Shown: piece by piece, positions 36,094-45,751 of the stretch
How the letters are laid out: every line of letters starts with the position of its first letter
Position numbering within the stretch: the first letter of the stretch is position 1
NCBI GenBank assembly: GCA_029433155.1
Contig: JAQYTT010000001.1
Coordinates: forward strand, 682,001 to 746,000
Origin: Lactobacillaceae bacterium L1_55_11
GTDB taxonomy: Bacteria > Bacillota > Bacilli > Lactobacillales > Lactobacillaceae
DNA length: 64,000 bases
Reading direction: 5' to 3'
Notes under the pieces: generated by a model
The model's input: only the letters and a program-made list of their open reading frames with translations
Databases searched by the model: none
What the model was told of the DNA's origin: nothing
Made by a program: the position numbers and the translations under genes

Positions 36094-38517
36094 CTACATA
36101 AACGAGACGGGGTTGCGGACAACCGTCACTTGTAGCCCACCCTTAGCCCGCTGGGACCGGTCAACTAATTCATCCAGGTAGGGGTCTAAGACGTGGGGAT
36201 CCTTTAACTTCAAAATCATTTGGAAGTAATAACGACCGCGCATCTTAGCGATTGGTTTTGGTGAGGGGCCCAAGATAATGGCCCGTCCTTCGGCCCGGCG
36301 ATGGAGCCAACGGGCCAGCTGGGCGGTTTGTAAGGCTAACTGGCCCTCATCAAGGTGACTGGTTTGAATTTGAATCGTATAAAAATATGGTGGGTATTCA
36401 CCGGCATGGCGGATGGCCATTTCGCGGGCATAAAAGCCCTCGTAGTCATGGCGCCTAACCAGTTGAATGGCGTAGTGCTCGGGGTTAAAGGTCTGAATCA
36501 CCACCTCACCAGCCTTATCAGCCCGACCGGCCCGGCCAGCCACCTGGGTTAGGAGCTGGAAGGTCCGCTCACTGGCATGAAAATCAGGTAGTCCCAGCGC
36601 CGTATCAGCGTTTAATACGCCTACAAGAGTGACGTTAGGAAAATCTAGGCCCTTGGCAACCATTTGGGTGCCCAATAAGATATCGGCTTCGCGGTGGTCA
36701 AAGACTGCCAAGGCCTTCTCTAAGCTCCCCTTCCGCCGAGTCGTATCCTGGTCAACGCGAATTACCCGAGCTTCTGGTAAGATTTCGCGCAGTTCTTCTT
36801 CCACCTTTTCCGTCCCGGTACCGTAATAACGAATCCGCTTCGAATCACACTGAGGGCAGGTCTTAGGGATGGGCGCCTCGTAGCCACAGTAGTGGCACTT
36901 TAAAGTCTTCGTATCCATGTGCAGGGTCATGGCCAAATTACAGTTCGGATCCCGAGGGACGAAACCACAGGTCCGACACATCACAAAGCTGGAATAGCCA
37001 CGGCGGTTTAAGAGCAAAACGCTTTGTTCACCCCGGGCCAACCGCTGTTGTAATTTCTCCCTTAAGACTGGAGAAACATTGTCATCGGGACCCTGGGCTA
37101 GCATTTCGCGCATATCGACTAGCTCAACCGGTGGTAACTGGGCACCACCAGCTCGCTCAGTCAACCGTAATAATTCATAGCGGTGCCGCTGGGCCCGGGC
37201 CCGACTCTCCAGTGAAGGCGTTGCCGAACCTAGGACCACCGGGATTTGATGATAACGGCCACGCCACAGGGCAACATCCCGGGCGTTATAGCGGGGATTA
37301 TCAACCTGCTGATAACTAACCTCGTGCTCTTCATCAACAATAATCAGACCCAAGTTTGTGAGCGGCGCAAAGACCGCTGAACGGGCCCCGACAACCACTT
37401 GGACATCCCCACGTTGGATACGGCGCCACTCATCGTAGCGCTCACCCGCACTTAGACCGGAATGTAGGACGGCCGTCTGCTGACCAAAGCGGCTACGGAC
37501 CCGGTTAAGCATCTGCGGAGTCAAAGCGATTTCTGGCACCAAAAATAAGACGGTTTGGCCGGCCGCAATCACTTCCTGGGCGGCCTGCAAATAGACCTCG
37601 GTCTTACCAGAACCAGTGATTCCCTCCAGTAAAAAGGGTTGGTACTGGTGCTGCTGGTAGGCTGCCAAAACCTCATCCAAGGCGGTCTGCTGTCCTGGAT
37701 TTAACGCCAGGGGTTGGCTGGGCTGCACCGGGGTCTGACCGCCCGGTCGCCGTAATTTCTCAACCTGCTTGGCCTTCAAAAAGCCCTTCTTTTCCCCCTG
37801 GCGTAAGGTGGCGGCTGACACGTCCACCATTTCCATCAATTCTTTTTTAGTAAAAACCTGGCCTGGATATTCCTGGATAAAGGCTAGCAGGTGTTGCTGC
37901 TGGCGGGCATTTTTACGTAATTTGGCCAACTGCTCGGCCAACCACTCCTCATCATCATTTAATTGGTAGGCCAGCTGGGTTTTCACCCGGCCGCGGTTAC
38001 TGACCCGAACCGTTTGAGAAATGAGCCCATCCCTTAGCAGCTGGGCTAACACGCCCGCCTGCTTGGGCGTGTAGTCATCCCAGTCAAAGACCCGGCTATC
38101 CTCACTGCCAAAGTACTGCTGGCGGAGTTCATCGGATAGACCGTTTTCAGGCTGGAGCACCCGTTGATAGTCGGTCTTTAAGGCATTAGGCAACATGGCT
38201 AGCAGAACCGTGATGCGGAAGGCAAAGATATCCTTTGCCAGTTTCTTTGATAGTTCTAAGAGTTCGGCATCCAAGACCGGTGTTAAATCTAGGCAGGCCT
38301 GGACTGATTTTAGTTGATCAGAAGTCAGGTCACTATCTGGACTAAGGCCAACCACAAAGCCCATAACCTGACGGTGACCAAAGGGCACCTCAACCCGAAC
38401 ACCGGGCACCACTAAATCTTTAAGATCGGCCGGAATTTGATAGGTATAAGGTTGGTTAGTTTGTTGCGTGGGAACGTCCACGATAACCTGTGCAAACTGG
38501 TCCTGATTCATCCGCAA
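36094..38517 (-). CDS. priA: Primosomal replication restart helicase PriA
   Basis: Reloads the replicative helicase at stalled forks. The N-terminal DNA-binding domain is followed by a helicase core (GITGSGKTEVYL Walker A, DEEH box) interrupted by the zinc-binding insert with paired cysteines (CRTCGF, CNL, CHYC, CPQC). About 807 residues. The start is uncertain: a TTG at 38517 has AGAGG five bases upstream, while an ATG at 38511 is eleven bases from the same site. Confidence 0.95.
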   Translation of the reverse strand: MRMNQDQFAQVIVDVPTQQTNQPYTYQIPADLKDLVVPGVRVEVPFGHRQVMGFVVGLSPDSDLTSDQLKSVQACLDLTPVLDAELLELSKKLAKDIFAFRITVLLAMLPNALKTDYQRVLQPENGLSDELRQQYFGSEDSRVFDWDDYTPKQAGVLAQLLRDGLISQTVRVSNRGRVKTQLAYQLNDDEEWLAEQLAKLRKNARQQQHLLAFIQEYPGQVFTKKELMEMVDVSAATLRQGEKKGFLKAKQVEKLRRPGGQTPVQPSQPLALNPGQQTALDEVLAAYQQHQYQPFLLEGITGSGKTEVYLQAAQEVIAAGQTVLFLVPEIALTPQMLNRVRSRFGQQTAVLHSGLSAGERYDEWRRIQRGDVQVVVGARSAVFAPLTNLGLIIVDEEHEVSYQQVDNPRYNARDVALWRGRYHQIPVVLGSATPSLESRARAQRHRYELLRLTERAGGAQLPPVELVDMREMLAQGPDDNVSPVLREKLQQRLARGEQSVLLLNRRGYSSFVMCRTCGFVPRDPNCNLAMTLHMDTKTLKCHYCGYEAPIPKTCPQCDSKRIRYYGTGTEKVEEELREILPEARVIRVDQDTTRRKGSLEKALAVFDHREADILLGTQMVAKGLDFPNVTLVGVLNADTALGLPDFHASERTFQLLTQVAGRAGRADKAGEVVIQTFNPEHYAIQLVRRHDYEGFYAREMAIRHAGEYPPYFYTIQIQTSHLDEGQLALQTAQLARWLHRRAEGRAIILGPSPKPIAKMRGRYYFQMILKLKDPHVLDPYLDELVDRSQRAKGGLQVTVVRNPVSFM

Positions 38518-38549
38518 GTGTGCCTCTGTGCTGCTTAAAAAGTTCTCTC

Positions 38550-39686
38550 TTAAATATGTTTCAAATTGATGCCAATGTGAGTTTGAATGGCATCCAAGGC
38601 CTGCATGTAGCGGGCGTAGTAACCACCAGTGTCATCACCTTCACCAACTCGGTCTAAAATCACCATTTTCTTATCGAAGCCGTAGTACTGAATTGTCTTC
38701 AACAATTCCTGGTGAAAGGCCAGTCGGACGTTAAAATCATTGTTTTTAATGTGGCGGTTACCCTGGTTTAAATACGGTGCGGTTGGCGGAATCACCAAAA
38801 TGAGGTCAATTTCTTCTTCGCCAATCGTATTATCATACAGGGCCTTTAACTGATCGTTATCTTCTGGACTTAGCCACATCTTCGTGTAGGCCTGGGTCAC
38901 CATGGCATCAGTATCAAAAATCGTTAGGCCGTTATTGGCTGGCGAGTTAATTTCACGTGAGTTAGCGTCGTACTGACCCTGGATAATCCGCATATAATCC
39001 TTTAACACCAGCTCATCGTCGCTAACATTGGACTGCTCCTGGTACTGGCGGGAGTATTCCTCTGAGAAAGGCGAGTTACTCGTCCGGGCCAGCCGGCGAA
39101 CTAGGGTTGACTTACCAGTTCCGGGGGCCCCCATGACCGTTACCTTGCGGGCAAAGTGGCGCCGAAAGACACGGTTGATATAGTCCCAATTTTCCAGCGG
39201 ATCCTTGCGGATAGCCGTCGCTGAAACCTTTAAAATCGTCCGGTCCATCAGGCTAACTCGGAACTGCCCGTTATCTGGTAAGAGCCTTTCTAGGTGTTCC
39301 TTGTAATCCTCTTCCCCAGTATAAAGCGTAATCTGGGCGTTGGGATTGACAATGTTACGACGAACGGTAGCGATCAGACGGTCAGTCCACTCCCGCCAAC
39401 CAGTGGGCATCGGTGGAATATCATCTTCATTGATATAGTCGACCTTAATGCTAGATTCATCGTTAAAGGCCTCGCGCAGGTAACGGAAACGCTTTTCAAC
39501 TGGTAGGCCAATCTGATCACCACGGTCGCCATGGTAGCCCGAGGTAATCACCACCACGCCGTCATTTAGGGCGGCTGCCTTGTAAATTTCAGCCTGGTGC
39601 CCAACGTGCATCGGTGCTAGGGTCCCAAAAAAGACCCCGATTTTATTCCCGACTAAGTTTTCCTTTGCCAGATTTCCAGTTTCCAT
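38550..39686 (-). CDS. nadR: Bifunctional NMN adenylyltransferase / nicotinamide riboside kinase NadR
   Basis: Salvage of nicotinamide riboside to NAD. The adenylyltransferase half has the GTLAPMHVGH nucleotide-binding motif (21-30) and VSATAIR (154-160); the kinase half has Walker A GAPGTGKS (186-193). The DNA-binding repressor domain of enteric NadR is absent, so this is a plain enzyme, 378 residues. It should depend on imported nicotinamide riboside (PnuC), whose gene is not in the window. TTAGG site before the ATG; own promoter. Confidence 0.94.
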   Translation of the reverse strand: METGNLAKENLVGNKIGVFFGTLAPMHVGHQAEIYKAAALNDGVVVITSGYHGDRGDQIGLPVEKRFRYLREAFNDESSIKVDYINEDDIPPMPTGWREWTDRLIATVRRNIVNPNAQITLYTGEEDYKEHLERLLPDNGQFRVSLMDRTILKVSATAIRKDPLENWDYINRVFRRHFARKVTVMGAPGTGKSTLVRRLARTSNSPFSEEYSRQYQEQSNVSDDELVLKDYMRIIQGQYDANSREINSPANNGLTIFDTDAMVTQAYTKMWLSPEDNDQLKALYDNTIGEEEIDLILVIPPTAPYLNQGNRHIKNNDFNVRLAFHQELLKTIQYYGFDKKMVILDRVGEGDDTGGYYARYMQALDAIQTHIGINLKHI

Positions 39687-39736
39687 AACTTACCTAACCA
39701 ATCATTTCAATTCGTAGCATGCTAAAAATTAAGTCT

Positions 39737-39764
39737 ATTATAACAGAGCCCAACCCCCGACCAA
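39737..39764 (-). promoter_or_regulatory. nadR promoter
   Basis: Minus strand TTGGTC (39764-39759), 16-base spacer ending in TGT, perfect TATAAT (39742-39737). Confidence 0.55.
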
Positions 39765-39772
39765 ATGGCAGC

Positions 39773-39797
39773 AAAAAACCCGGCCTTGACCGGGTTT
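39773..39797 (-). terminator. Terminator after msrB
   Basis: Stem AAACCCGG/CCGGGTTT, six-base loop, T6 on the minus strand. Confidence 0.85.
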
Positions 39798-39806
39798 AAG
39801 ATTGGC

Positions 39807-40247
39807 TTACTTGTTGAAAAGGGCCAGGTACTTACCGTACCCTTCCTTTTCCATGTCGGCCTTCGGCACAAAACGCAAACTAGCCGAATTGATGCAGTAA
39901 CGCAGGCCACCCTCATCACGGGGTCCGTCGTTAAAGACGTGGCCCAAATGAGAGCCGGCGTCCTTAGAACGCACCTCAGTCCGAGTCATACCAAAGGAAT
40001 GGTCAGTGTTTTCAACGATATCGTGGTCGTCAATTGGCCGGGTAAAAGATGGCCAACCACAACCCGCGTCGTACTTGTCAGTAGAGCTAAATAGCGGCTC
40101 ACCGGAAACAACATCGACAAAGATACCGTCATCCCACCACTGGTCGTACTTACCCGTGAAGGGGCGTTCAGTCGCCGCATTCTGGGTAACATCGTACTGC
40201 TCTGGCGTTAAACGTGCCTTTAAATCGCTGTCTGAATACTTGGTCAT
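39807..40247 (-). CDS. msrB: Peptide-methionine (R)-S-oxide reductase
   Basis: Repairs R-methionine sulfoxide in proteins. SelR-fold motifs [17 protein letters not shown] and the catalytic cysteine in [11 protein letters not shown] are present. 146 residues from an ATG that overlaps the msrA stop in ATGA; the GGAAGGA site is inside msrA. Forms a two-gene unit with msrA. Confidence 0.96.
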   Translation of the reverse strand: MTKYSDSDLKARLTPEQYDVTQNAATERPFTGKYDQWWDDGIFVDVVSGEPLFSSTDKYDAGCGWPSFTRPIDDHDIVENTDHSFGMTRTEVRSKDAGSHLGHVFNDGPRDEGGLRYCINSASLRFVPKADMEKEGYGKYLALFNK

Positions 40248-40768
40248 TGCTTGTCCTTCCAATATTTATCCTGGTAACGCTGACGGGGCACCATCATCAT
40301 GGCTTCCCGCAGCGGATCCTTCTTATAGAAGTCCTGGTGATACTCTTCGGCCTCGTAGAAAGGCTTAGCATCTTCAATCTTAGTGACAATTGGTTCGTCG
40401 AAACGGCCGGACTCCTCCAGTTCCCGCTTTGACTCCTCAGCAACCTTACGCTGCTCAGGGCTATTAACAAAGATTACGGGACGGTAGCTATCCCCCCGGT
40501 CCTGGAATTGGCCAGTGGCATCAGTTGGGTCAGCGACCTGCCAGTACAAGTCAACTAACTCTTTGTATGAAATCTTGTCAGGGTCAAACCAGATTTTAAC
40601 CGCCTCAGTGTGGCCAGTGGTATGGCTGCAAACTTGTTCGTAAGTTGGGTTAGGAACGTGGCCACCAGTGTAGCCTGACCGCACTTTAATAATACCGGGT
40701 AGACTGTCAAAGGGCTCTACCATGCACCAGAAACACCCTCCGGCAAAAATTGCTGTATCTTCTGACAT
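40244..40768 (-). CDS. msrA: Peptide-methionine (S)-S-oxide reductase
   Basis: Repairs S-methionine sulfoxide. Catalytic motif GGCFWCM near the N-terminus and [13 protein letters not shown]; 174 residues. A strong CAGGAGGT site precedes the ATG. Co-transcribed with msrB from a well-formed promoter. Confidence 0.97.
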   Translation of the reverse strand: MSEDTAIFAGGCFWCMVEPFDSLPGIIKVRSGYTGGHVPNPTYEQVCSHTTGHTEAVKIWFDPDKISYKELVDLYWQVADPTDATGQFQDRGDSYRPVIFVNSPEQRKVAEESKRELEESGRFDEPIVTKIEDAKPFYEAEEYHQDFYKKDPLREAMMMVPRQRYQDKYWKDKQ

Positions 40769-40787
40769 GTAACTACCTCCTGGTACT

Positions 40788-40815
40788 ATTGTATACTTTT
40801 TAAAGTTTTAGTCAA
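40788..40815 (-). promoter_or_regulatory. msrA-msrB promoter
   Basis: Minus strand TTGACT (40815-40810), 16-base A/T-rich spacer, TACAAT (40793-40788); SD and ATG follow within 25 bases. Confidence 0.6.
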
Positions 40816-40833
40816 TGGTATAGTTTTTATTTT

Positions 40834-41421
40834 TCAACTAATTTGTTCTTCAATCCAATGCCAGACGGTATCCTTACCTTCCTTAGTTACCGAAGAAAAG
40901 AAGCAAAAATCGCTTTTATCAGCGTCAAAATCGAGTGTCGACTTAATCAAAGACTCCGCCTTATTTTGTTTACCCCGTGGAATTTTATCCACCTTGGTCG
41001 CAACAACTAAAATTGGTATATCATAATATTTTAACCAGGCATGCATCATCACGTCTTCTTGACTGGGCGCATGCCGGGCGTCTACCAGGGTAATCACCCC
41101 GCGCAACTGTTGGCGACTGGTGATATAAGTCTCAATCATCTGACCAAAGGCTTCCCGCTTCTTCTTGGAAACCTTAGCATAGCCGTAGCCAGGCACGTCG
41201 ACAAAGTAGAGCTCGTCTTCGACATCATAAAAATTCAAGGTCTGGGTCTTACCTGGTTGGGCCGACGTCCGCGCATAATTTTTACGGTTAATCAGGGTGT
41301 TAGTCAGTGATGACTTACCTACGTTTGAACGGCCAACCAGAGCAATTTCTGGCTTACCGTCGGTCGGATACTGGCTGGGACTAACCGCACTCATTACCAG
41401 GTCAACATGATGTACTTCCAT
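40834..41421 (-). CDS. ysxC: Ribosome biogenesis GTP-binding protein YsxC/EngB
   Basis: Essential GTPase for late 50S assembly. Begins [19 protein letters not shown]; Walker [13 protein letters not shown], switch region [19 protein letters not shown] and NKxD-like ATKVDK. 195 residues. It starts three bases after clpX, the conserved clpX-ysxC arrangement. Confidence 0.97.
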   Translation of the reverse strand: MEVHHVDLVMSAVSPSQYPTDGKPEIALVGRSNVGKSSLTNTLINRKNYARTSAQPGKTQTLNFYDVEDELYFVDVPGYGYAKVSKKKREAFGQMIETYITSRQQLRGVITLVDARHAPSQEDVMMHAWLKYYDIPILVVATKVDKIPRGKQNKAESLIKSTLDFDADKSDFCFFSSVTKEGKDTVWHWIEEQIS

Positions 41422-41424
41422 CGT

Positions 41425-42675
41425 TTACTCCGTTTTCAACACAAGTTCAGGATCCTTGCCTGCGGTGACACTGTCCTTAGTAACCACCACCTTGGCTACG
41501 TCATCCCGACTCGGAATATCAAACATAATGTTTTTCATGACGTTTTCAATGATGGAGCGCAGGCCCCGGGCACCAGTGTGGCGCTTAATGGCCAACTCAG
41601 CCATCGCTTCCAGGGCATCGGGCTGGAACTCCAGTTCAACGTTATCTAAGCCCAGCAATGCCTGATACTGCTTAACCAAGGCGTTTTTGGGTTGGGTCAG
41701 AATGTGGGTCAGGTCAGCCACCGTCAGTTCATCAAGGACGGTGATAATTGGCAGACGACCAATAAATTCTGGAATCAGACCAAACTTAGTCAAATCCTCA
41801 GGCTCAACCTGCTTCAAAATGGCATCTTCTTCAGCAGCCGAGTTAGCCTTCTCAGACTGGTTTTCAGATCCAAAACCAATCACCCGGGCACCCAGGCGTT
41901 CCTTAATAATCGTATCCAGACCAGCGAAGGCCCCACCAACGATAAAGAGAATGTTGGTCGTATCCACCTGGATGAGTTCCTGCTGGGGGTGCTTACGACC
42001 ACCCTGAGGTGGCACACTGGCAACCGTACCCTCTAACATCTTCAAAAGGGCCTGCTGGACCCCCTCACCCGAAACATCACGGGTTATCGAAACATTTTCT
42101 GTCTTTTTAGCAATCTTATCGATTTCATCGACGTAGATAATTCCCTGTTGGGCCCGTTCAACGTCAAAGTCAGCGGCCTGCAAGAGCTTAAGCAGGATAT
42201 TTTCCACATCCTCACCGACATAACCGGCTTCGGTCAGGGTCGTGGCATCCGCAATCGCAAAGGGCACGTCCAAAATGCGGGCCAGGCTCTGGGCCAGGTA
42301 GGTCTTTCCCGAACCAGTTGGTCCCAGCAAGGCAATGTTGGACTTTTGCAGTTCGACATCGGTAGTTTTTAGGTTATTTTCGTTAACCCGCTTATAGTGG
42401 TTATAAACCGCTACCGACAGGGTCTTTTTCGCATCATCTTGGCCAATAACATAGTCATCAAGTTCGGCCATAATTTGATGTGGCGTTGGTAATTCTAAAA
42501 CGTCGTGGTGCTTATCTTCGGCGATTTCTTCTTGGATAATATGTTCGGCAAGGTCGATACATTCATTACAAATGTATAGGCCGTTAGGACCGGCCACCAG
42601 TTTTTTAACTTCACTGGCTGGCTTACCACAGAAGCTGCACTGAACTTCAGGGGTATAATTTGATTCTTGCACCAT
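41425..42675 (-). CDS. clpX: ATP-dependent Clp protease ATP-binding subunit ClpX
   Basis: AAA+ unfoldase that delivers substrates to ClpP. N-terminal zinc domain with cysteines 13, 16, 36 and 39; Walker A GPTGSGKT 118-125; Walker [12 protein letters not shown]-type loop region [12 protein letters not shown]. 416 residues. AAAGGAAG site before the ATG. Confidence 0.98.
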   Translation of the reverse strand: MVQESNYTPEVQCSFCGKPASEVKKLVAGPNGLYICNECIDLAEHIIQEEIAEDKHHDVLELPTPHQIMAELDDYVIGQDDAKKTLSVAVYNHYKRVNENNLKTTDVELQKSNIALLGPTGSGKTYLAQSLARILDVPFAIADATTLTEAGYVGEDVENILLKLLQAADFDVERAQQGIIYVDEIDKIAKKTENVSITRDVSGEGVQQALLKMLEGTVASVPPQGGRKHPQQELIQVDTTNILFIVGGAFAGLDTIIKERLGARVIGFGSENQSEKANSAAEEDAILKQVEPEDLTKFGLIPEFIGRLPIITVLDELTVADLTHILTQPKNALVKQYQALLGLDNVELEFQPDALEAMAELAIKRHTGARGLRSIIENVMKNIMFDIPSRDDVAKVVVTKDSVTAGKDPELVLKTE

Positions 42676-42710
42676 GCTATCTTCCTTTTTAAAAAATTTT
42701 AATGCTTATT

Positions 42711-42719
42711 ATTTTACCA
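42711..42719 (-). promoter_or_regulatory. clpX promoter candidate, extended -10
   Basis: Minus-strand TGGTAAAAT, 36 bases before the clpX ATG; no clear -35. Confidence 0.4.
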
Positions 42720-42771
42720 GCTTATCAAGCAAACCACTAGTAGTACCCGGACTGGAAATGGCTGGGTAAAT

Positions 42772-42796
42772 TAAAAAGCCCATTACGGGCTTTTTA
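42772..42796. terminator. Terminator after tig
   Basis: Palindrome TAAAAAGCCC/GGGCTTTTTA with a five-base loop, T run on both sides. Confidence 0.85.
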
Positions 42797-42801
42797 ATGA
42801 T

Positions 42802-44106
42802 TTACTTGCTAGCAACTGGCTTAGCAGCATCAACAATCTGCTTAACCACTTCACGCATGGCAATGTCATGCTTTAGCAAAGTGTCAGAAAGGGCGGCCCG
42901 AACTTGGGCTTCGTCGATGTTGTACTGCTTGGCTAGGTCAGTTACCTCAGCGTTGACAGCGGCTTCATCGGGATCGATGCCCTCTTTTTTAATGATGGCA
43001 TCCAAAACCAAACCGGTCTTGACCCGCTTGTCAGCACCTTCCATGAACTGCTGGCTCAAGCCTTCCTTGGTCTGACCAGAAATCTTAAAGAACATTTCTG
43101 GAGAGATACCTTGCTGCTGCAACTGGCTCAGGTACTGGTTGGTCTGACTCTCAACGTCTTCTTGAATCATGGCTTCAGGAATCTCACCACCTTCAACCGT
43201 CGCGTTGTCAACTGCCTTGCCGATGGCTGCATCTTCAAAGGCATTCTGAGCTTCCTGCTTCTTCTGGTCTTCCAGGCGCTTTTGAATCTTTTGCTTCAAT
43301 TCATCTAAGGTATCAACGTCTTCGTCCACATCCTTGGCAAATTCATCATCCAAGTCAGGCAGGGTCTTACGCTTAACCTCGTGGATAGTGACTTCAAAGA
43401 GGGCTTCCTTACCAGCCAATTCCTTAGCCTGGTAATCTTCAGGGAAGGTCACGTGTACGTCAACTTCCTGGTTGGCTGAGTGACCAATCAACTGGTCTTC
43501 AAAGCCTGGAATGAACTGACCAGATCCCAGTTCAAGTGAGAAGTCCTTACCCTGGCCACCGTCAAAGTGGTCACCATCAATTGAACCGTCAAAGTCGATA
43601 ACAACCGTGTCACCCTTTTCAGCCTTAGTACCTTCATCTTGCAGTACCAATTCGGCCTGGTTCTCCTGCAGGCGCTTGAGCTCAGCGTCCAAGTCTTCCT
43701 TTTCAACCTTGTCGTCCTGGGCTGGCACTTCAACACCGAGGTACTCACCCAACTTAATCTCAGGCGCAACATCAACTTCGGCCTTTAACTGCCAATCCTG
43801 ACCCTTTTCCATTGAAATTGGGGCGATGCTAGGACGGCCAACCACGTTAATACCAGCTTCCAAAACCGCTGCTTCATAGGCGCCTGGCAGCGTCAAATCC
43901 ATGACGTCCTGGTAAAGGGCCTCTTCACCAAACTTCTGTAAGAAGAGGTTGAAAGGTACCTTTCCCTTACGGAATCCAGGAACCGCAATCTTGTCCTTGT
44001 TCCGTTCAAAGGCCGTCTTCAGCCCCTTTTGAATGTCAGCTTGTGCGATTGAAAACTCTAACGTACCGTGATTCTTACCATCACTGGCCGGTGTCCATTT
44101 AGACAT
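42802..44106 (-). CDS. tig: Trigger factor
   Basis: Ribosome-associated chaperone and prolyl isomerase. The N-terminal ribosome-binding domain has the signature GFRKGKVPFNLF (family GFRxGKxP), followed by the FKBP domain (GDTVVIDFDGSIDG, FEDQLIGHSANQEVDVHVTFPEDY) and the helical C-terminal domain. 434 residues. TGGAGGA precedes the ATG. Upstream of clpX, but with its own terminator. Confidence 0.98.
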   Translation of the reverse strand: MSKWTPASDGKNHGTLEFSIAQADIQKGLKTAFERNKDKIAVPGFRKGKVPFNLFLQKFGEEALYQDVMDLTLPGAYEAAVLEAGINVVGRPSIAPISMEKGQDWQLKAEVDVAPEIKLGEYLGVEVPAQDDKVEKEDLDAELKRLQENQAELVLQDEGTKAEKGDTVVIDFDGSIDGDHFDGGQGKDFSLELGSGQFIPGFEDQLIGHSANQEVDVHVTFPEDYQAKELAGKEALFEVTIHEVKRKTLPDLDDEFAKDVDEDVDTLDELKQKIQKRLEDQKKQEAQNAFEDAAIGKAVDNATVEGGEIPEAMIQEDVESQTNQYLSQLQQQGISPEMFFKISGQTKEGLSQQFMEGADKRVKTGLVLDAIIKKEGIDPDEAAVNAEVTDLAKQYNIDEAQVRAALSDTLLKHDIAMREVVKQIVDAAKPVASK

Positions 44107-44137
44107 GTATATTCCTCCAAGTTATGTGTTCTATACA

Positions 44138-44166
44138 ATTTTAGACTAAGTGCGGACCTAGAACAA
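44138..44166 (-). promoter_or_regulatory. tig promoter
   Basis: Minus strand TTGTTC (44166-44161), 17-base spacer, TAAAAT (44143-44138), 32 bases before the ATG. Confidence 0.5.
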
Positions 44167-44215
44167 CCTTTGACACTGATTTGGTATGGACTAGGCACAC
44201 TTACCCATTATTTGC

Positions 44216-45628
44216 TTAATCTAGGTTAGTAATTTCGGCGATTGCCTGGGCATAAATGCTGATTGACTGGAACAAATCGCTGAGCAAAGAAAACTCGTTG
44301 ACCTGGTGCATGGAATCAGGCGAATCTGGGAACAAGGCCCCAAAGGCTACGCCCCGCTTCATCAGCCGACCGTAAGTACCACCACCAATCACTTGATCGT
44401 AGGCGGGTAGGCCCGTCTGTTCGTGGTAAACATTTAACAGGGTCTTAACCAAAGGATCACTAGGCGCCACGTAGTGGGGTGCCTGGGCGTGGCCACCAAT
44501 CGTTGGCGTTACCTGCCACTCAAAGAGATGCTTAGCTAAGGCCTGGCGAATCGTCTCCGGTTCAATCCCCTTTGGATAGCGGAAGTTGAAGTTCAAAAAG
44601 GCATCGTGGTGGGCAATAAACTTCTGGATACCCACGTTCATGGTCAAAGGTCCCATGACCTCATCTTCAAAGGCAATCCCAAACTTAGCCCCATTGGTAT
44701 CATCGTGGGCTGGGCCACCGAGATAACGCAGGAACTCAGCGGCCGTACCACCAAAGGCAAACTGGGACAGGAACTGGGCCAGATAAGTTCCAGCATTTAA
44801 GCCGGTTTCAGGCATCGCCCCGTGGACCTGCTTACCGTAAAGGGTCAGCTTAACCGCGTTACCATCGACCTCGGTTTCACCCTTTAGTTCTGGGTGGTCA
44901 GCCAGGTAGGCATCAAAGAGCGGCACCAACTCATTAGAATCATGGAGCTGAACCGTAGCCCGGGCAACGCCGGGCACCATGTTTGTGCGGACGCCAGCAC
45001 CAAAGTATTCCAGGGTATAGCGACCTTGGTTAGTAGCCGGCCCCTTGATTTCAATTTGAACGTTACCCTTTTCACCGTTGATGATTGGGTATTCGGCATC
45101 AGGTGAGAAACCGTAAGCCGGTGCTGGTTCAACCTCGAAATAACGGGTCATACCAGTCCAGTCGTTTTCCTCATCGGTTCCAAAAATCAACCGAACCCGC
45201 CGCTTCAAGGGAATACCCAAATCGCGAATAATCTTAAAGGCATAATAAGCCGCTAAGCCTGGTCCCTTGTCGTCGGAAGCGCCACGACCAATAATGCGGT
45301 CATTAGTCACCACAGCCTGGAAGGGATCAGTATCCCAGCCTTCACCAGCTGGCATCACGTCCAGATGGGAAAGGATGGCCACATACTCATCCGCGTCCTC
45401 TGGCCCCATTTCAATGTAACCAACAATGTTGTCGATATTTTTGGTTTTGAAGCCATCCCGTTTAGCGATGGCTAACATGGTATCGAGGGCCTCCTTAGGT
45501 CCTGGTCCCAATGGGGCCTCCTTGGTCGCCTGTTTGTCATCGCGGACTGACGGCACCGCAATTAAGGTCTTTAAATCGTCTAAATACGCTGTCTCGCGTT
45601 CCTGCGCCTCGTGCTTCCAATCAACCAT
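44216..45628 (-). CDS. pepV: Dipeptidase PepV (M20 family)
   Basis: Zinc-dependent cytoplasmic dipeptidase that finishes peptide use. Metal and catalytic motifs LSHLDVMPAGEGW, GRGASDDKGP and GTDEEN are intact. I set the start at the ATG 45628 (MVDWKHEAQERE), which gives 470 residues, the usual PepV length, with GGGGA upstream. A longer reading from 45679 has no ribosome binding site and a non-family N-terminus. Confidence 0.94.
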   Translation of the reverse strand: MVDWKHEAQERETAYLDDLKTLIAVPSVRDDKQATKEAPLGPGPKEALDTMLAIAKRDGFKTKNIDNIVGYIEMGPEDADEYVAILSHLDVMPAGEGWDTDPFQAVVTNDRIIGRGASDDKGPGLAAYYAFKIIRDLGIPLKRRVRLIFGTDEENDWTGMTRYFEVEPAPAYGFSPDAEYPIINGEKGNVQIEIKGPATNQGRYTLEYFGAGVRTNMVPGVARATVQLHDSNELVPLFDAYLADHPELKGETEVDGNAVKLTLYGKQVHGAMPETGLNAGTYLAQFLSQFAFGGTAAEFLRYLGGPAHDDTNGAKFGIAFEDEVMGPLTMNVGIQKFIAHHDAFLNFNFRYPKGIEPETIRQALAKHLFEWQVTPTIGGHAQAPHYVAPSDPLVKTLLNVYHEQTGLPAYDQVIGGGTYGRLMKRGVAFGALFPDSPDSMHQVNEFSLLSDLFQSISIYAQAIAEITNLD

Positions 45629-45701
45629 GTCCAAATCCCCACGCAGCCAGGTGTTTAGCCGACTGCGTTTACCTTTCATTAAGACTTAATACTTGCTATT
45701 A

Positions 45702-45707
45702 ATTATA
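45702..45707 (-). promoter_or_regulatory. pepV promoter -10
   Basis: Minus-strand TATAAT in the context TGTTGTATAAT, with a TTAACT-like -35 about 16 bases upstream. The leader to ATG 45628 is about 70 bases. Confidence 0.45.
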
Positions 45708-45751
45708 CAACATCCCCACTATCAGTTAAAATAGCTGCAAAGGAGACTAGC

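Noticed and set aside
44169-44185. TTTGAC...TTTGGT near the tig promoter, resembling a CtsR operator
   Set aside because: The half-sites do not match the heptamer direct repeat and the spacing is off by one; too degenerate.
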